This document shows, piece by piece, positions 34,201 to 47,664 of a stretch of DNA of 64,000 bases (within the stretch, counting starts at the first letter, position 1; every line of letters begins with the position of its first letter). The position numbers and the translations under genes are program-made. This DNA is from Chrysoporthe austroafricana. Its lineage: Eukaryota; Ascomycota; Sordariomycetes; Diaporthales; Cryphonectriaceae. The DNA lies in NCBI GenBank assembly GCA_001051155.2, contig JYIP02000006.1:1798001-1862000 (forward strand). Reading direction: 5' to 3'. Below the pieces are notes generated by a model. It did not search any database and had not been told where the DNA came from. It saw only the letters and a program-made list of their open reading frames with translations.

Positions 34201-36019
34201 GTCAGTTTCCAGAATAGCAGGAACAGATGTGTCCTCGTTACTGCGAGACGTGAGGTGTGTACGGGTCCGGACTTCGCACGCCTCCCTCGCGCAGGCTGCA
34301 GCCACCCAGACGCCACGGCCGTCATCCCGTCCGCATCCGGATTGCCGAGTCCTGACGGCGACTCTTGTGTGTGCGTTCCACGTCTCGGGATAGCGCGCGC
34401 GATAGTGAAGCCACCGGGAAGGAGGGCACGAACGATGGGCAGCCGCATTAGGTCATGGCATCTCTCGTTTACTCTGGTCAAAGCACTTACCACAACCAGT
34501 GGTAGCAGCCGCATCCAGAACCAACGTGGCCGGTCGGTTCTTTCTGTGGTCTCTATTGTGAGACCCGGTTTGAACAGGGTGACTTCGCGCGCGTCACTCG
34601 TGGATCGGTTCAACGCCCGATGCGACCGACTGCACGTTGAGATCCGGCAGTGTTGCTCTTGCACGGAATGGAGGACAGACGCACGCGGTGCTGCATGTAC
34701 ATGTATGTTGCGCGTTGCTGCGTGCGGTAAGCGAGTTTGCCACGATACAGAGCTGCTAAATTCTGACCCAGCACCGTAAGATCGCTGTATGTGTGACCTG
34801 AGAACCTTGCGTAGACATCACGTCTCCTCTGGGGTCAAAGAGGGACCAAAGGCAGAGTCCCAATACTACTCTAATATTCTCTTTAAGATAGGATTAGCCA
34901 ATAGCATACGGCAGAGACCAAAATCCTGGATCAATGATACGCTCCTGTTAATAGTTATCTAACGTGGCAGACAAATGACAGCTGCCCAAGTGGTTCCCAG
35001 GGTGGTTGCCAGTAACACAGGCAGAAAAAAGCAAGACATACCTGCGGAATGACGGCCAGCCTCTTTCATTGATCAATCAGGCAGTGGTTACGGCCAATTC
35101 GGCGTCGAATGAGGTCAATCTCGCGATGCCCACATTTACGGCACGATCCTTCCAGATTGGCCACATTCCATGCCTGTGTTCTCACCGTCGTTGCGCCGAG
35201 GATGACTTCCGTTGACCGTGCTGTCCAGTAAAATACCAGAAAGCATTGAACAACATGAGAAGCCCATGGATAGCGCAGGCGGACAAGATATAGCCGGGCC
35301 CTAGCTGCGTACTCAAGCCACCGAACCAAACTTCTCTGATTGTGCAACTTGCAAATTTAGACAATCAGCCACAAGGGCAGCCGTCGGTCCTCAACTGACA
35401 GCTTGTTCTCTCAAACCTATGCGATTCGTTTTCCAGATCCATGACAGTACTATCCTGTCGAGACTTGCGTGGTGACTATTGCTGCCCGACCGGGATCTTA
35501 CAGCTGAGACGAGTCCCGAGATACATATGGCGATCGGTCGGGTTATCGATGATTCGATCAACCAGAATCAGTATGTTCAAAACCCTTGCACAAGTCCACA
35601 ATACCAGACTGCGACATCTGAGATCCCATTAATATGAGATTCCGGTTCTGACATGCCGACCCGCTCTGATCTTGGATTTCGAATAGGGGCCCCCTAGTCA
35701 TTGTGAAGATTCGTAATACAGAGAACAGACTCTGATTCAAGATTGTCTCTGCTGTTCTTTTCTACACTTGAGGACGTTGGCTGCACATGAACACCCCCGT
35801 TCTTGTCTTCGCATCCTCCCTCCGTACTGATTCTCTCGCGGTCTTCATTTGATTCTCAAGCGCCTATCGAGCCCTCTTCTCATGAAGAGTAGATGCCAGG
35901 CCGAGTGTGTTCTCGAGGGCATAATGGAGCTCCAAGATAGTGACAACGAGCGTGGGAATCAGCAGCCGGACCGCTATGTCTACGGCCAGAGTTTCATAGC
36001 GAGGGCGTTTGGCCGGGTC
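31297..36019. other. 4.7-kb intergenic region
   Basis: No supported gene. It has (GGACC)4 at 32809-32828. Frames at 33002-33358 (-) and 34048-34779 (+) are Arg/Ser-rich, with competing frames on the other strand. The last 250 bp upstream of the purine permease include in-frame ATGs at 35882 and 35924 that could extend that protein. Confidence 0.5.
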
Positions 36020-38340
36020 ATGGATAAGCTCAGGGGGATCGAGATCTCTATAAACATGTCAACTTTCGGTCGGGTCTTCAGGCTAGACGGATCTGGTCAC
36101 GTAAGTGACTCCAAATGGATGGTCGCAACTTTCAAATAGACCTGCTGACGCCTTCATCTATGTCTCTTACAGCCGGACCAGATACAAGATGCCAGCTTCT
36201 ATACCGAGATCCGAGCCGGCCTGACAACTTTTGCGACGATGGCATACATCATCGCCGTCAATGTACGTGTGGAAGAATGTGTGCCCATTCAAGCGTCTGA
36301 TTCATCGATTGCAGGCCGACATTCTTTCAGAAACTGGTGGAACTTGTGTATGTGAGAAACCTCTTACTGCAGGGGGAAGCTGTGCGAATGAGACGGACTG
36401 GCAAACTTGCGCGAACGGTGAGAGCGAACCTTGCGCGAGGACCGAAAAACAGCACAAGAGTGTTCTGACGAAGCCATGCAGTCGTCAAGCAAGACCTCAT
36501 AACGGCGACCGCAGCACTATCAGGATTGGCCAGTATCCTCTTTGGCTTCTTCACAAACCTCCCTGTCGCGCTGGCGTAGGTCGTCACCAAGACCCTCGCC
36601 TTTAGAAGATGAAATTAATTAATGAGACAGCCCCGGCATGGGTCTCAACGCCTACTTCGCCTATCAAGTCGTCGGTATCCGCGGGACAGGCTCCGTTCCA
36701 TACTCCCTAGCACTGACTGCCGTATTCGTCGAAGGATTCATCTTCATCATACTCGCATTGACTGGCATGCGGCACTGGCTGGTAAAAATTATTCCGGGGA
36801 CAATCAAAACCGCGAGCGGCGTTGGCATAGGCCTATTTCTGACCATGGTGGGGATGTCGTACTCCGAAGGCATCGGTATCATCACCGGGAATCCGTCGAC
36901 ACCTCTGACGATCGCGGGTTGTGATGCGGCGTACCTCGATCCTAAGACTGGGGCGTGTACAGGACATCTAATGACGAGCTCGAAGATGTGGCTCGGTATC
37001 ATGTGCGGTGGTCTTTTGACGGCGTTTCTCATGGCCTTTCGGGTCAAGGCAGCCATCGTCATCGGTGTGGCACTTGTCTCGATCCTGTCCTGGCCGTAAG
37101 TCCTGCAGAAGCCCAATTTTCTTAAGTACGCGGAACAGAAACTAACCAGGGTTAGCCGCAATACGCCCTTCACTTACTTTCCCAATACAGCTGAGGGAGA
37201 CGAGCGCTTCGCCTTCTTCAAGAAGGTTGTCTCCTTCCATCCCATCACCCACACGTTGAATGCCCAGCAGTGGAACCTCTCCGGTAGCTACGGCGGATCC
37301 TTCGCCCTCGCGCTCTTCACTTTCCTGTACGTCGATATCATTGATTGCACTGCCACCTTGTATTCTATGGCAAGGTTCTGCGGCCGTGTGCAGCAGCAGA
37401 AAGATCGACCCAAGAAGCGCGAATCGAGCAGCGACGGAGACTTTCCCAGGTCGACAGTCGCATACTGTATTGATGCCGCTTGCATCTCGATTGGTTCGCT
37501 GCTGGGGTGCTCGCCCGTCACAGCATTCATTGAGAGTGGTGCAGGTATTGCGGAGGGTGGGAGGACCGGGTTGACGTCTATGGTAACAGGCCTGTGCTTT
37601 TTGGTATCGGTCTTCTTTGCGCCAATCTTTGCTTCGATTCCGCCTTGGGCTACAGGTTGTACTTTGATCTTGGTGGGTGCTCCATGAATTCACTTCAAAT
37701 CCTGCGGCACTGACATCCAATAGGTTGGCTGCTTGATGATACGTCAGGTGACAGCCGTCAACTGGAGTTACATCGGGGACGCCATTCCTTCCTTCGTGAC
37801 CATCGCCTTCATCCCTTTTAGCTACAGCGTAGCGTATGGCCTCATTGCGTTAGTCGCTCCTTTCTCTGGCCAACCGCATCGCCCACCATGCTAACCGCTC
37901 GATGCAGTGGCCTCTTTATCTACACCGCGCTCAATGGCATGATCTGGGCTGTCATGTTCCTGAGCTGCGGCGCACACGAGCCCAGAGACTACCACCGGCG
38001 CGAGTACTGGACATGGAAGCCCGCAGGCGAGAAGCCGTGGATCTTCCGGATGTTCACCAAGGGCCGCTTGTGGGAGGACGAACGACGCAAAAAGCGGCGA
38101 TCCGAGGAAGAGAGCGCTAAAGAGGCGTGCGACGCGTTCGCCATGTCCGAGGTGGACTTGGATTCCATGAGAACCTCGAGGGTCGCAACTTCGTTCGCTG
38201 CGTCTTCACAACGGATTTCGGCCGGAGCGTCAGATGAAGCGGGCCCCCATGGACTGGAGGATATGAGTGGGGATGGGGAGATGCATGAGCTGGAGGTTGT
38301 GGTGGTTCCGCAGCATGTGATATCTGTGCCTCATGAGTAG
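36020..38340 (+). CDS. AzgA-type purine (adenine/guanine/hypoxanthine) permease
   Basis: Proton symporter for purine bases in the plasma membrane (AzgA subfamily, NCS2-like fold). Eight exons: 36020-36100, 36173-36262, 36315-36417, 36482-36575, 36631-37095, 37156-37672, 37724-37848 and 37908-38340, all in phase, 578 aa. Diagnostic segments: FGRVFRLDGSGH, FYTEIRAGLTTFATMAYIIA, LGFFTNLPVALAPGMGLNAY in near form (FGFFTNLPVALAPGMGLNAY), GMRHWLVKIIPGTIKTASGV, TFLYVDIIDCTATLYSMA, and LGCSPVTAFIESGAGIAEGG. These match the family's TM1, TM3, TM8 and TM10 signatures. The Cys-rich loop after TM1 (GTCVCEKPL, SCANETDWQTCAN) is also typical. The start at 36020 fits the family's length. Upstream in-frame ATGs would add 32-46 residues. 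The C-terminus is long, charged and cytosolic. Confidence 0.93.
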
Positions 38341-39128
38341 AGGTAATCCGAGACCCAGTGCCGAGCTTCATCAAAGAGCCGGATTAGGACAGTGGCGACG
38401 CCGACCAGTAACGAGCCCACTTTCGATCCAAAGATAGCGTCTGCAGGTCCCTCCGGATTCAAGAGTCGGAGCCATTGGAGCCGGAACCCACTGCAGGTAC
38501 AGGCTCTGCGCAGAGTCAACGATGCGTGGCATCTACTCACGCGAAAAGACGGTGAATGTGTTATGACATCTCACGGGATGGAATATGTGTAAAGTGGTCG
38601 AATGTAAAACTTAGGAGTTTTGGCGGGAATTGTCAGACAGATATCTTTGTTTAAGATATAGAGATATATGGATCATCAAGTGGCCGAGATCGTATCCTGC
38701 AGCGTCTTGTTGTAAATAGGCAGACGCAAAATATGAGCGATGAGGCATTTCAAGGCATTTCAAGAATGTAAGAAGGGTGAGATATCAGAGAGGATGGTGG
38801 GCAGGGGAGGGCATCAGAAGACAAGGGCTCCCCGAACATGGGGCTTATGTCAGCATTAATTTATCGCTGATCTTGGTGCCTATGACGGAGCTTCTAAACT
38901 TCACAGCTGCTCTGGCAATCGATCACGACAATGCTCAAGGCCCCCAACGTCAGGACGACACCACCACGAACGACGGTCTCCACTCTAACCTCTGGGCGGG
39001 TCAATGTAATCGGAGTGCTTTTTTGATTGTTTCTGTGTACTAGCAGTGCGCCCTGAATTCTGCCTTGGGCTTTCTTTTCACGCCCCCGCCATCACGCGAC
39101 AGGGACCTCTTCCACCCAAAACGTCAAG
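38341..39128. other. intergenic between purine permease and UCH genes
   Basis: 3' flank of the permease and promoter of the downstream same-strand gene. AT-rich direct repeats (GATATA-type) occur at about 38640-38670. Nothing else is recognised. Confidence 0.5.
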
Positions 39129-40294
39129 ATGAGTGGAGGTTGGAATACCAGTAAGCTTCGTTGCCCTCCTCCCCAGCACAATTCGAAGACACGAATGTTA
39201 TCAAGAAGCTAATTGATCATAGTTGAGTCCGATGCGGTACGTTGACGTTGCTCCATTCGACGGCCTGACAGGCGCCGTTTGCTGGCAATGCGCCCCGCGT
39301 CCCACAATGCGAACTCCAGCGTGCATGCGCTAATCATACACAGGGCGTCTTTACCTACCTCCTCGAGAACCTCGGCGTCAAAGATGTTCAATTCGAAGAG
39401 CTGATCACCATGGACCCCCAAGCCCTCGCCCAACTGCACCCCGTCTACGGCGTCATCTTCCTCTTCAAGTACCCGACAGACGCGCCATATACCTCCGTAG
39501 AGAAGCCCCGCGAAGGTACCTTTGACCACGAAGCCGCGGTAAACCTCTGGTTTGCCAATCAGACTATCCAGAACGCCTGCGGAACCCAAGCCCTCCTCTC
39601 CGTGCTTATGAACAAACAAGACAAGGACAGCCCTGAGGGCCCGGAGGCGGGATACATCGACGTTGGCGAGTCCCTGCGCGACTTCCGCGAGTTCACAGAG
39701 AGCCTTCCATCTGAATTTCGCGGCGAGGCTCTGTCCAACAGCGAGCTGATTCGAGACGTGCACAACTCGTTTGCGAAGAGCAGTCCGTTCGCGGACGAGA
39801 CGCAGCGAACAACCGGCGAGTCGGAGGATGTCTACCATTTCGTTGCTTACACACCTATTGGAGGCATGCTGTACGAGATGGATGGCCTGCAACCTGCGCC
39901 CATAAGTCACGGGCCTTGCACTCAGGAGCAGTTCCCCGCCAGAGTGATGGAGGTCCTTCAGCGAAGGATCAACCGCTACGACACTGCCGAGATCAGATTT
40001 AATCTTTTAGCTATGGTGCGCGACCTGCGCATCCGCGCTGGGGATTTCGGCGACATGGAGATGCTCGAGCGTGAGGAGAAGAAGCGTCGGGATTGGCAGT
40101 TCGAGAATGCATTGCGGAGACACAACTTCGTGGGCTTTGCTGGAGAGGTGCTGAAGGGGGTGGTGGCCGACAAGTTGAAGACGGGTGGTGAGGATGCCTA
40201 TAAGAAGTGGGTCGACGATGCGACCTCGAGGATGAAGCAGCGGATAGAAACGAAGAAGAAGGCGGGTGTGGAGGACGTGGAGATGGGTGGTTGA
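39129..40294 (+). CDS. ubiquitin C-terminal hydrolase, UCH37/UCHL5 type
   Basis: Cysteine protease (peptidase C12) that trims ubiquitin. Relatives bind the 26S proteasome through Rpn13 or act in the nucleus. Exons are 39129-39150, 39223-39236 and 39344-40294, 328 aa. It starts MSGGWNTIESDAGVF. Catalytic features seen: oxyanion Gln85 and Cys91 in NQTIQNACGTQALLS, His177 in VYHFVAYTPIGGMLYEMDGL and Asp192 in the same segment. The C-terminal helix (ERKKRRDWQFENALRRHNFV-like, then FAGEVLKGVVADKL) is the ULD tail that separates UCH37 from short UCHL1/YUH1 enzymes. It ends in a basic then acidic run. The first two exons are very short (22 and 14 nt). It is convergent with the ankyrin gene. Confidence 0.93.
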
Positions 40295-40540
40295 ACGTTA
40301 ACAGCAAGCACGGCGAGGCCGATGACGGGCACGGTTAGACAACTTGTCTGCGACCTATCTTAATACCCCTGAAGGACGCATTCATACTTCCCGCAACTTA
40401 TTGAGCTCATTGCACAGTTGGGACATGACGACAGACCAAGCGATGGGCGCCAATTGCTGACATACTTCTCCACCTGGCGTGGTATGGAGCTGACAATTCC
40501 CAGACTCCTACTGTTCACCGAGCCACCGATATCGCACCGA

Positions 40541-42742
40541 TTAAGTGTCCCGAGCTTCGGCAACACCAACTTCCTGGTTTGACTCGATGATACAGCCTGG
40601 CTTTCGTGACTCAAGACCCTGTTCGTAGACACTTGGTGGCGGATCAGGGCTTTTCAACATCGTCATGACTCTCGTACGTTTTCGATTCGATATCTGCCGT
40701 TGCTTCTTCGACCCATCGAACAGTCTCACCAAGACTCTCAGAGATTTCGAATACTCGACGCCTGTTTCGTCTGTTCGCGCGGCGCTGTTCCTCTTGACAC
40801 AAATGTCCAGCGCTGTCTCATTTGCACTGTTTCTCGCTTGTGGATCGGCACCGTGTTGAAGGAGCGCCTCAACAAACCGTGGTAGGCACCAGTACGTGGC
40901 GTGGTGAAGAGCAGTGTTTCCCTTCAAGTCGATCAGTCTCACATCTCCCCGTCGCCACAGGAGATTTTCTAGCCACGTCATGCCAGCTTCCTCTGATAAG
41001 TGTCCACTGCCGACTGCCCGGATTAAAGCCATCGGGCAAGTCTCACCGCGCTTGTTGTACGTGTTGGGGTCGTCGAACGAGACCGGGCGCGAGATGCTGG
41101 GTGAGTTGGACACATCGCGCATCTCCAACCACGCATGGAACGATGTTTGTTCCACTGAGGTGTCGCTTGATATGTTGGCGGCCACAGCTCGATCGATGAT
41201 TTGATCGTATCTATTCGCCAATTCTGAAATGGATCTCGCTTCCATATACCCTCTCTTCATATGCCACAAGGCTTGTCTCTGAAGGCATTGCGCGATCCGA
41301 CGTCCTGTCAATTCTCCTGTTGAGGTGTGCATCATTAGCGCTGCCAAAGCGGGAGATTGGTTCTGCTCAGATGTTATCTGAAGGATCTCCTGAAATCCAG
41401 AAATGAAGTCCATCCTCTCTCTGACACCGAGACACTGAATCGCCGCATCATCCGCAACGAGGGCTGCCAGGCAGTTGTCCCCAGCAAAATCGCTAAGTGT
41501 CCAACGGAATTTTTTGTCCTGCAGAATTCGGAACAGGAAACGAACGTTGCCAGCCACCGTTTTCGGATTGAGAAGATGCATGAAGGTTCGGCCGGAATAC
41601 TCTTTCACGTTCAGCAGGTCATCGGCACATCGCCGGACAAGCTCGCACAACAGCTTGGCATCATCCCTCCACCTTGCTGCGATATGGAGGACAGTCTCGT
41701 TGAGGATAGTCCGACCGCTCTCGAGTCTAAAATCCTGACCATCGAACTCGACCCTCGGAAGCTGCAAGGGCTCCCCAGTGATATCCGTCATAGCTGTGAC
41801 GACCTTGCGATGCAGACATTCTGACCGACGGCCGCAGCAGACTTCGACGACTAAGTTGGTGTATTCCATTGAGCCGGGCATATCCGACATGGTCCCGACG
41901 CCAAGGGATTGGAAATTGTACGACGGTCGCCCGGATCGTGATGAGTCTGTGGAGAAGCTCAAAAGACTGCGCATCTCGGCCAGCAGAGAAGAGCTCGGGC
42001 GGCTCCTTGAGCTGAGCGATCTGATGGACGCTTGTAATAAACTCCGACCCTTCGTTGACGATGTTTCGTTTTCAGATTCACGGGTTGCCGTTGAATTAGC
42101 GTTATAGTTCTGGGTATTCCCGGGGAGCGGTGTCACTGCAAAGTCCTGGAGACGACGACGGCTTAGCCTTGCGGTGACTTAAACTGGTGCGGTCAAGAAC
42201 ATACCGATGTCTCGATGCTAGGTTCGGTCTGTTGTAAGTGTAGACCTCTGCACAGCGTCTGGTGTGAATTAATGGTCGACAGACTGTTGTTCAACGTTGT
42301 CGATATACGCTGGCGATCCCTCACGATGCGATATCCAGCTACGCGCTCTCTCGCAGCGTCGCGTGTTCTAGGACGAGCAGCCTCGTTGGACAGCAATCGC
42401 TGAAGTTCGACCTGTGTCGATCGTTGCCCTGATTTTAAGCTGTGGATAGACCGTGAGGACTTCTTCTTCTACGAGAATTGGTAGTTCTTACCTGCAGCCG
42501 TGTTTGATGGAGGCCAAGGCGGACAGGATCTTGCCGATGGCCGCGGTCCTGATGGTCGTGAAGTAATACAGCCTAACGAGGTTTCTCTTCATTCTCGGAC
42601 TCCGCCAGACGCGAGCAGCGGTTGTGGGACGTCCACGTCGATATCCGAAGGAGCCAGTTCTCTTCCTGACACGGCCGTTATCGAGGACGGCCTTGGAAGG
42701 CGAAGTTGGCGATGAGCTCTCGGAATTGCGTGAGGGCGCCAT
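40541..42742 (-). CDS. ankyrin-repeat protein with Clr5-like N-terminal region
   Basis: Three exons (minus): 42492-42742, 42205-42439 and 40541-42145, in phase, 696 aa. The N-terminus is basic and Arg-rich (RVRKRTGSFGYRRGRPTTAA), followed by KRNLVRLYYFTTIRTAAIGK, which resembles the middle segment of fungal Clr5-type ankyrin proteins. Two ankyrin-like regions are visible: ETVLHIAARWRDDAKLLCEL with GRTFMHLL, and KGNTALHHATYWCLPRFVEA with LLQHGADPQARNSANETALD. Between them is a helical region of unknown role. Ankyrin repeats mediate protein contacts. No catalytic function is implied. The second junction was chosen because it removes stops and restores phase. Confidence 0.8.
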
Positions 42743-45700
42743 AGCTTAAAGAAGTGACGTTGCGATTCAGTGATATTTAATCAATATTACTTCGTAATTT
42801 TTGCGCAGCGCTGATGCGGGACACAGCGTCTTATATCGACATCTCACTACTCCGCCTTTCCGCTTGCCTAGCCTCACGATCTGTGAGAACTCACGGACGT
42901 CAGAACCGTTGGCGCGTGCACATGCATCTACTTAAGCAGTCTCCGGGTGGACCAAATGGTCCGACGCAAAAAAGCGCTATCCAATGGATAAGATGCGCTC
43001 CCTCGAGGTCAGCATCCGCCTTCCACTCCCTTTTTTTTGCGCGAGAGCTATTTATGGCACCAGGATGCGCATGCATGCCGCACAGGCGAGCTGGCCTCGC
43101 GGGGGCGGGGGCTGAGGCTGTGCTCTAGGTTGCCGCGCATTTACTATCTTGTTGCTGTCATCCCGCAGAAATGAGAGTTTCGCTTGATGCTATCAAGGTT
43201 CGTAAGACTTCGGCAGTTCTCGCATAAATAGTTTCTCGTGTCGTACATTCCTCAGAAGTTCATCTGTGATCGTCGATTATGAAGCCATCGACGACTATCT
43301 TCGCCGCATTCCTGGCCATCACCGTCGTCCATGCTGCAAGCCTCTGAATTCCTGAAGTCTAGAAGCAGCGAGCTAGCGCATAGGTCGACGGCGGCCCAGG
43401 CTTCCACGACATTTGATTGTGCGCAGCCTCTCGCGAGCGGCCACGAGATGGTCCACCTGGAGTGGAGTGTGCAGATCGACCACAGCGTCTCCACCGTGAT
43501 GACCGCTGGAATTACTCAAAATGAAATCCGTCGAACTGCGTGGCTTGGGGGTTTCCAAGAATAACAAGTGAGCCAGTGAGACAGTGACTTGGCGATGCAT
43601 CGTGACATCCGCCCTTCACGAAGAGTCGACGCTCGTCGCAAAGTAGGGCTGGACTCGGCGGTGCGGGGCTAACTGTCATCAGATGCAAAGGTGCTTGATC
43701 TCGAGACCGGGGACCGCACGTAAGACTAGCTCATGATGAATAGCGTCCAGCCCGGGCCCTTGTAAACCGCAACATTCGATATAGCGGCTCCGGTCCGAGC
43801 CCCGGACACGGAACCGGCGGCCGGAGCTGAAATCCGCCACAACGGCAGACCGCCGGCATCGTACCAAGCTGCCAAATAACCAGTCATTGCAGCCGTCCTG
43901 GTCGCATGTGCACCAACGCGGGACGACTGACCGATGCGATATTCTACTTTCGGGCAATTTGCCATTTTCGCGTTTTCGAAACAGCTAGTCGATGGCGGCG
44001 TCGGGAACGCTGCACGGGCAGCTGGGATGCCAGCCCTGGACGGGCCGAAGATCGATATATCGAGCAAATATTGGAGGACCATGCGGCCGGGTAGGAGGAA
44101 ATTTGGGGATCGCATAATCGAAATGCTACGGACTATGGATTGCCACACACCATCATCATTAGGGGACTAGAGCTTGTCTGCAACCTCTTCCCCCCCCCCC
44201 CCGGGGGTCTTTTTTTTTTTTCCCCTTTTCTCCTCTTCCCCTCTTCCCTCCTTTGTCCCGCCGGTCTCTGCCCGGAAAGTAAATTTTGCCCTGAGATAGT
44301 AGCGAGAAGGACGGAGATCGGTAGGCTGGAAATGGCAGCTGGGCTTGCCCAGGAAGAGGCTCGGTGTTTCATGACAGAAGACCTGTTGGTTGACTGGCTG
44401 GCTGGTGGGCGAACCGCCCCCCTTGCCCCCGACAGCACGAGAGAAGGATCTCGACATCGGTCTGATCCATCCCAGTAGCACATCAAAGGAGAGCCTGGCG
44501 TCCATTGCATAAGCCGTTGAAACGGTCGCATCACCGTTTTGCAGCCTTCCGCCCGTCGCCTTGAAGCTGATCCCCCTCGCCTCGCTCACGACCTCGCTAG
44601 ATCCTCGGGCAGGATGCAGCCAGCTCTTGGTCTGCTACGGCATTGGAGCTCACGCGGCCACCAGGATAAACTCATTGCCCAGCACAAGCAAACACCTCCA
44701 GCTGTATCAGAAAACAAGCTGAGCGTCGTTCGTGCGTCATCCCGCTCTTTTTTAATTATAAGTCATGAGTATCCTGCCATCCGGAGCAGTGGAGTAAGGC
44801 GGCTCGGCCGGTGATGCTTCGGATCCGAAGGGCAGGGCGACCCACATCGGACAACTCGTTCCGGAGGTTAAAGATATGCTTGATCGGAAACTCCCAGACG
44901 AAACATCCACGACACAATACGACAGCAGGGTAAAGCCTGCTGCACCGCGTCTACGGTATCCGAACCCTCACCTGGGAGCTCATCTGGAGCTGGTCGAAAC
45001 AAGAGCTAGGGGAAAGTACGTTTCGCCAGGCGTCTCGCCCACACACGCCCAGGCTGACCCTCTGACCCTACGAGTGCATATCTATCTGCACGTTTGAAGA
45101 AAGGGAGAAGGAAAAAAAAGAAAGAAAAAAAAAAGATCACCTGAAAATCGGGACGGGCCCACGACAGCCAATGCGTACCCTCCCACCTCAGGCGTGTCGA
45201 GGCAGTGCCCACCATGGGAGGCGTCTGACCTGACTGCGGCCGACCGATACACGGCCCAGGCACCAGGGAAAAGGCAACGCCTCGCGGGGGTCCGGCGTTT
45301 CGTGGAGCCGGCCCCCTTCAAGGTTTCGTACGCTCCCGCGTGCCTGTGCGAGGCCGACGAGCTGCCCGCCGGCCCCACGGGTCGCCAGGCTCTTGCAGGC
45401 AGACCCAGGCGCGCCACCCTGCTGCATACGGCACATGCCCGTGGGATGTTGCCTGCAGTAGGAGTCTGTCCTAAGCTCAGCTCTCTCTTGAGCGCATGCC
45501 TGACAGCCGCAGCGACAAACCCAGACCCCAATCTAGAATCCGTAGGCACGCGGTACGTACGCTCAGCGACAAGACCTGCTGGTCACACGGAATGCCCTCA
45601 ACCCGGGCCTCCCTCCGTCTGCAAAGCACGGAAGCGCCACATGGGATGATCGCACGGACCGACGCCGCCACGGGATCCTAACATTTTACGCCGGGCGACG

Positions 45701-47664
45701 AGCCCTGACAACGTTTCCCTACGTACCTGTCTTCCACGGGGTCTGATATAGCAACGAGTCCAGTATTAAGCCGCACGCTCGGCAGCTAGCTTCTTCCGGT
45801 CGGTGTTGCGGCCAGCGACCGGGGGCACAAGGTTGGAGGAAGACCCTGAGAAGCAAGGCGTGCCAGTATAGACATGCCTCCTGTTGATATAGCACCGGCC
45901 CCGGTCGATCGGATCATAAGTGACAGCGCTGGCCTATACGATCCATCCCTCACCCGGGCGCCCTTGTCGGCCCCCGCGTCGCGTCCAACATACATGCCGG
46001 TGCAGAGGCCAGTCACATTCCCAGATCCCGCGGCTGGTCGAGAATGGCACCAGTCTCTTGGCCGGGGGTGGGAATGGTCGCAGAACCAACCGCCACGTCT
46101 CACACGTCTCTCGTCCGTCTGTGCGCCCGGAGGACCAACGACGGGGCGTGATAGAGAAAGGCAGGGATGCCATCGGTCAAGACATGTTCCAGAAGAAACC
46201 CAAACCGCACTACCGGAGCGGCGTAGCAGCCAGCCATTTTCGTCGCTCGGGTTGTAGGTAGGTATTATGCGCATGAGATAAACTTTAAAAAGAAAAAAAA
46301 GCTACCACCGTAGGTCCCATCTGCAATGCCAGCTAAGCACCCTCCCAGACCGCCGGCCCGCGCCAAGTTACTGAGGCACGCATCTTACCAGCGCACGGCC
46401 CCTTCCATCCTCCCCCCCTTCGGTACGAACGGTTTTCCGCACAGACATCTAGTTCCGCACTGGTATACTCACACGCACACGCATCCGGACGGGCATGTGA
46501 TGGTATGGTGCTTCCGCGGCGCCGCTCGCATTAGCTGCTGCTGCGCGCCAGCGCATGGCGGTGGTTTGAGGCTCGTGTTTCGAGGGCGGGCGCGTGCTCT
46601 GTCTCCCCCCCGGGTGGTGGGAAGCCACCGAAGCTGTGTTGCGAGGTTCTGGCCCGCAGACGCGCACGGGAGGGACGTGCAAGTAAGCACCCAAGGGACT
46701 GTCTAGATTGGATCAAGGGAAGCGCTCTCTGCGCATGGGTGTAACGCGCGGGCGACGAAGGGCGGAGAGACATGGTTCACTTTTGACGTCTAGGTGGCCA
46801 GCTGCCGAGGTATGTGCGTAGGGGGGAAATCCCGTCCTACACGCCGGCGTGTGGTCCAGTGGTGTGTCACGGCTCTGGGGACGAGGGCGTAAGCCGCCAT
46901 GTGAGGTATGTGGCACAGAGGCGTGTTCGCTGCAAGGCGCTGCTGTTGGTGGAAGGGGGGCTAGGTAGCCGAGTGCTCGAGCTGGCGGGTCACGGCTGGC
47001 TGCAGGGTGAGAGAATCCTTCGCAAGAGACATTTCTTCGGTCATCACAGGTGCAAGGTAGGACGCGTGCGTGCGTGCGGTGGTCTACAAATTAGGGAGTA
47101 TGAAAAGTCCGGCGCCATGATTGTATTTCTGTGTAGGCTTTCTTGTTGGTCGACCTGCCTCGACCCCGACCGCGACTCCGCCGCCTCGACTCCCCAGAGC
47201 AGTTTTGGTATCATGACTTTCGTAAGGTACTGCTGGCAGCCCCTCCCATACAAAATAATCAGGTGGCCTTCCCGTGCCCTCCCTGGAATGGCATGCATGC
47301 TGCTTTGATGCAAGCCGTCGCCGCATGCGCGCGGCGGACGGACTGTAATGAAAGGAATTAAAGCGAGTGAAATCAAGCCCAACGCCGTGTTTCCCAGCTA
47401 TGCGACGTGTGCGTGCGCGCACACACGCGTGACAGATTGTCAAATTAGACCTCCCCACATCCAAATATTCCCTTGACGAAACGCCCCCACCCAAATACCG
47501 ACAAAAGTGTTGTTTTTATGTGCGATCAGCCGCAGTGATGACATCTTCCTCCTAAATCCCGTTGTTGTTTGTAAAACCTCCCTTTACCAGAACTCCGACG
47601 CTCTTAAAAGCTGTGCTGGGCCAGGTCGGCCGCCGACGACTAAAGCAGTGCCGTTGTATGGGCC
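42743..47664. other. 4.9-kb gene-poor region with homopolymer tracts
   Basis: Only one weak coding candidate is listed separately (43279). The stretch 44190-44240 is a C14-G5-T13-C4 homopolymer series followed by CT-rich sequence. A-rich tracts lie at about 45108-45135 and 46290. Many overlapping frames in both strands result from high GC and are not called. Confidence 0.5.
43279..43564 (+). pseudogene. possible small secreted protein, signal peptide then frame change
   Basis: The ATG at 43279 starts MKPSTTIFAAFLAITVVHAA, a textbook signal peptide, but the frame stops after 22 codons at TGA 43345-43347. The +1 frame is open from 43331 to 43564 with an ordinary-looking sequence (ASEFLKSRSSELAHRSTAAQ, then HEMVHLEWSVQIDHSVSTVM). 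Either a 1-nt frameshift broke a secreted-protein gene, or an intron I cannot place joins the two. The alternative is chance. No family is recognised. Confidence 0.3.

Noticed and set aside
41357..41824. 155-codon + frame opposite the ankyrin gene
   Set aside because: Antisense shadow of a long GC-rich coding exon.
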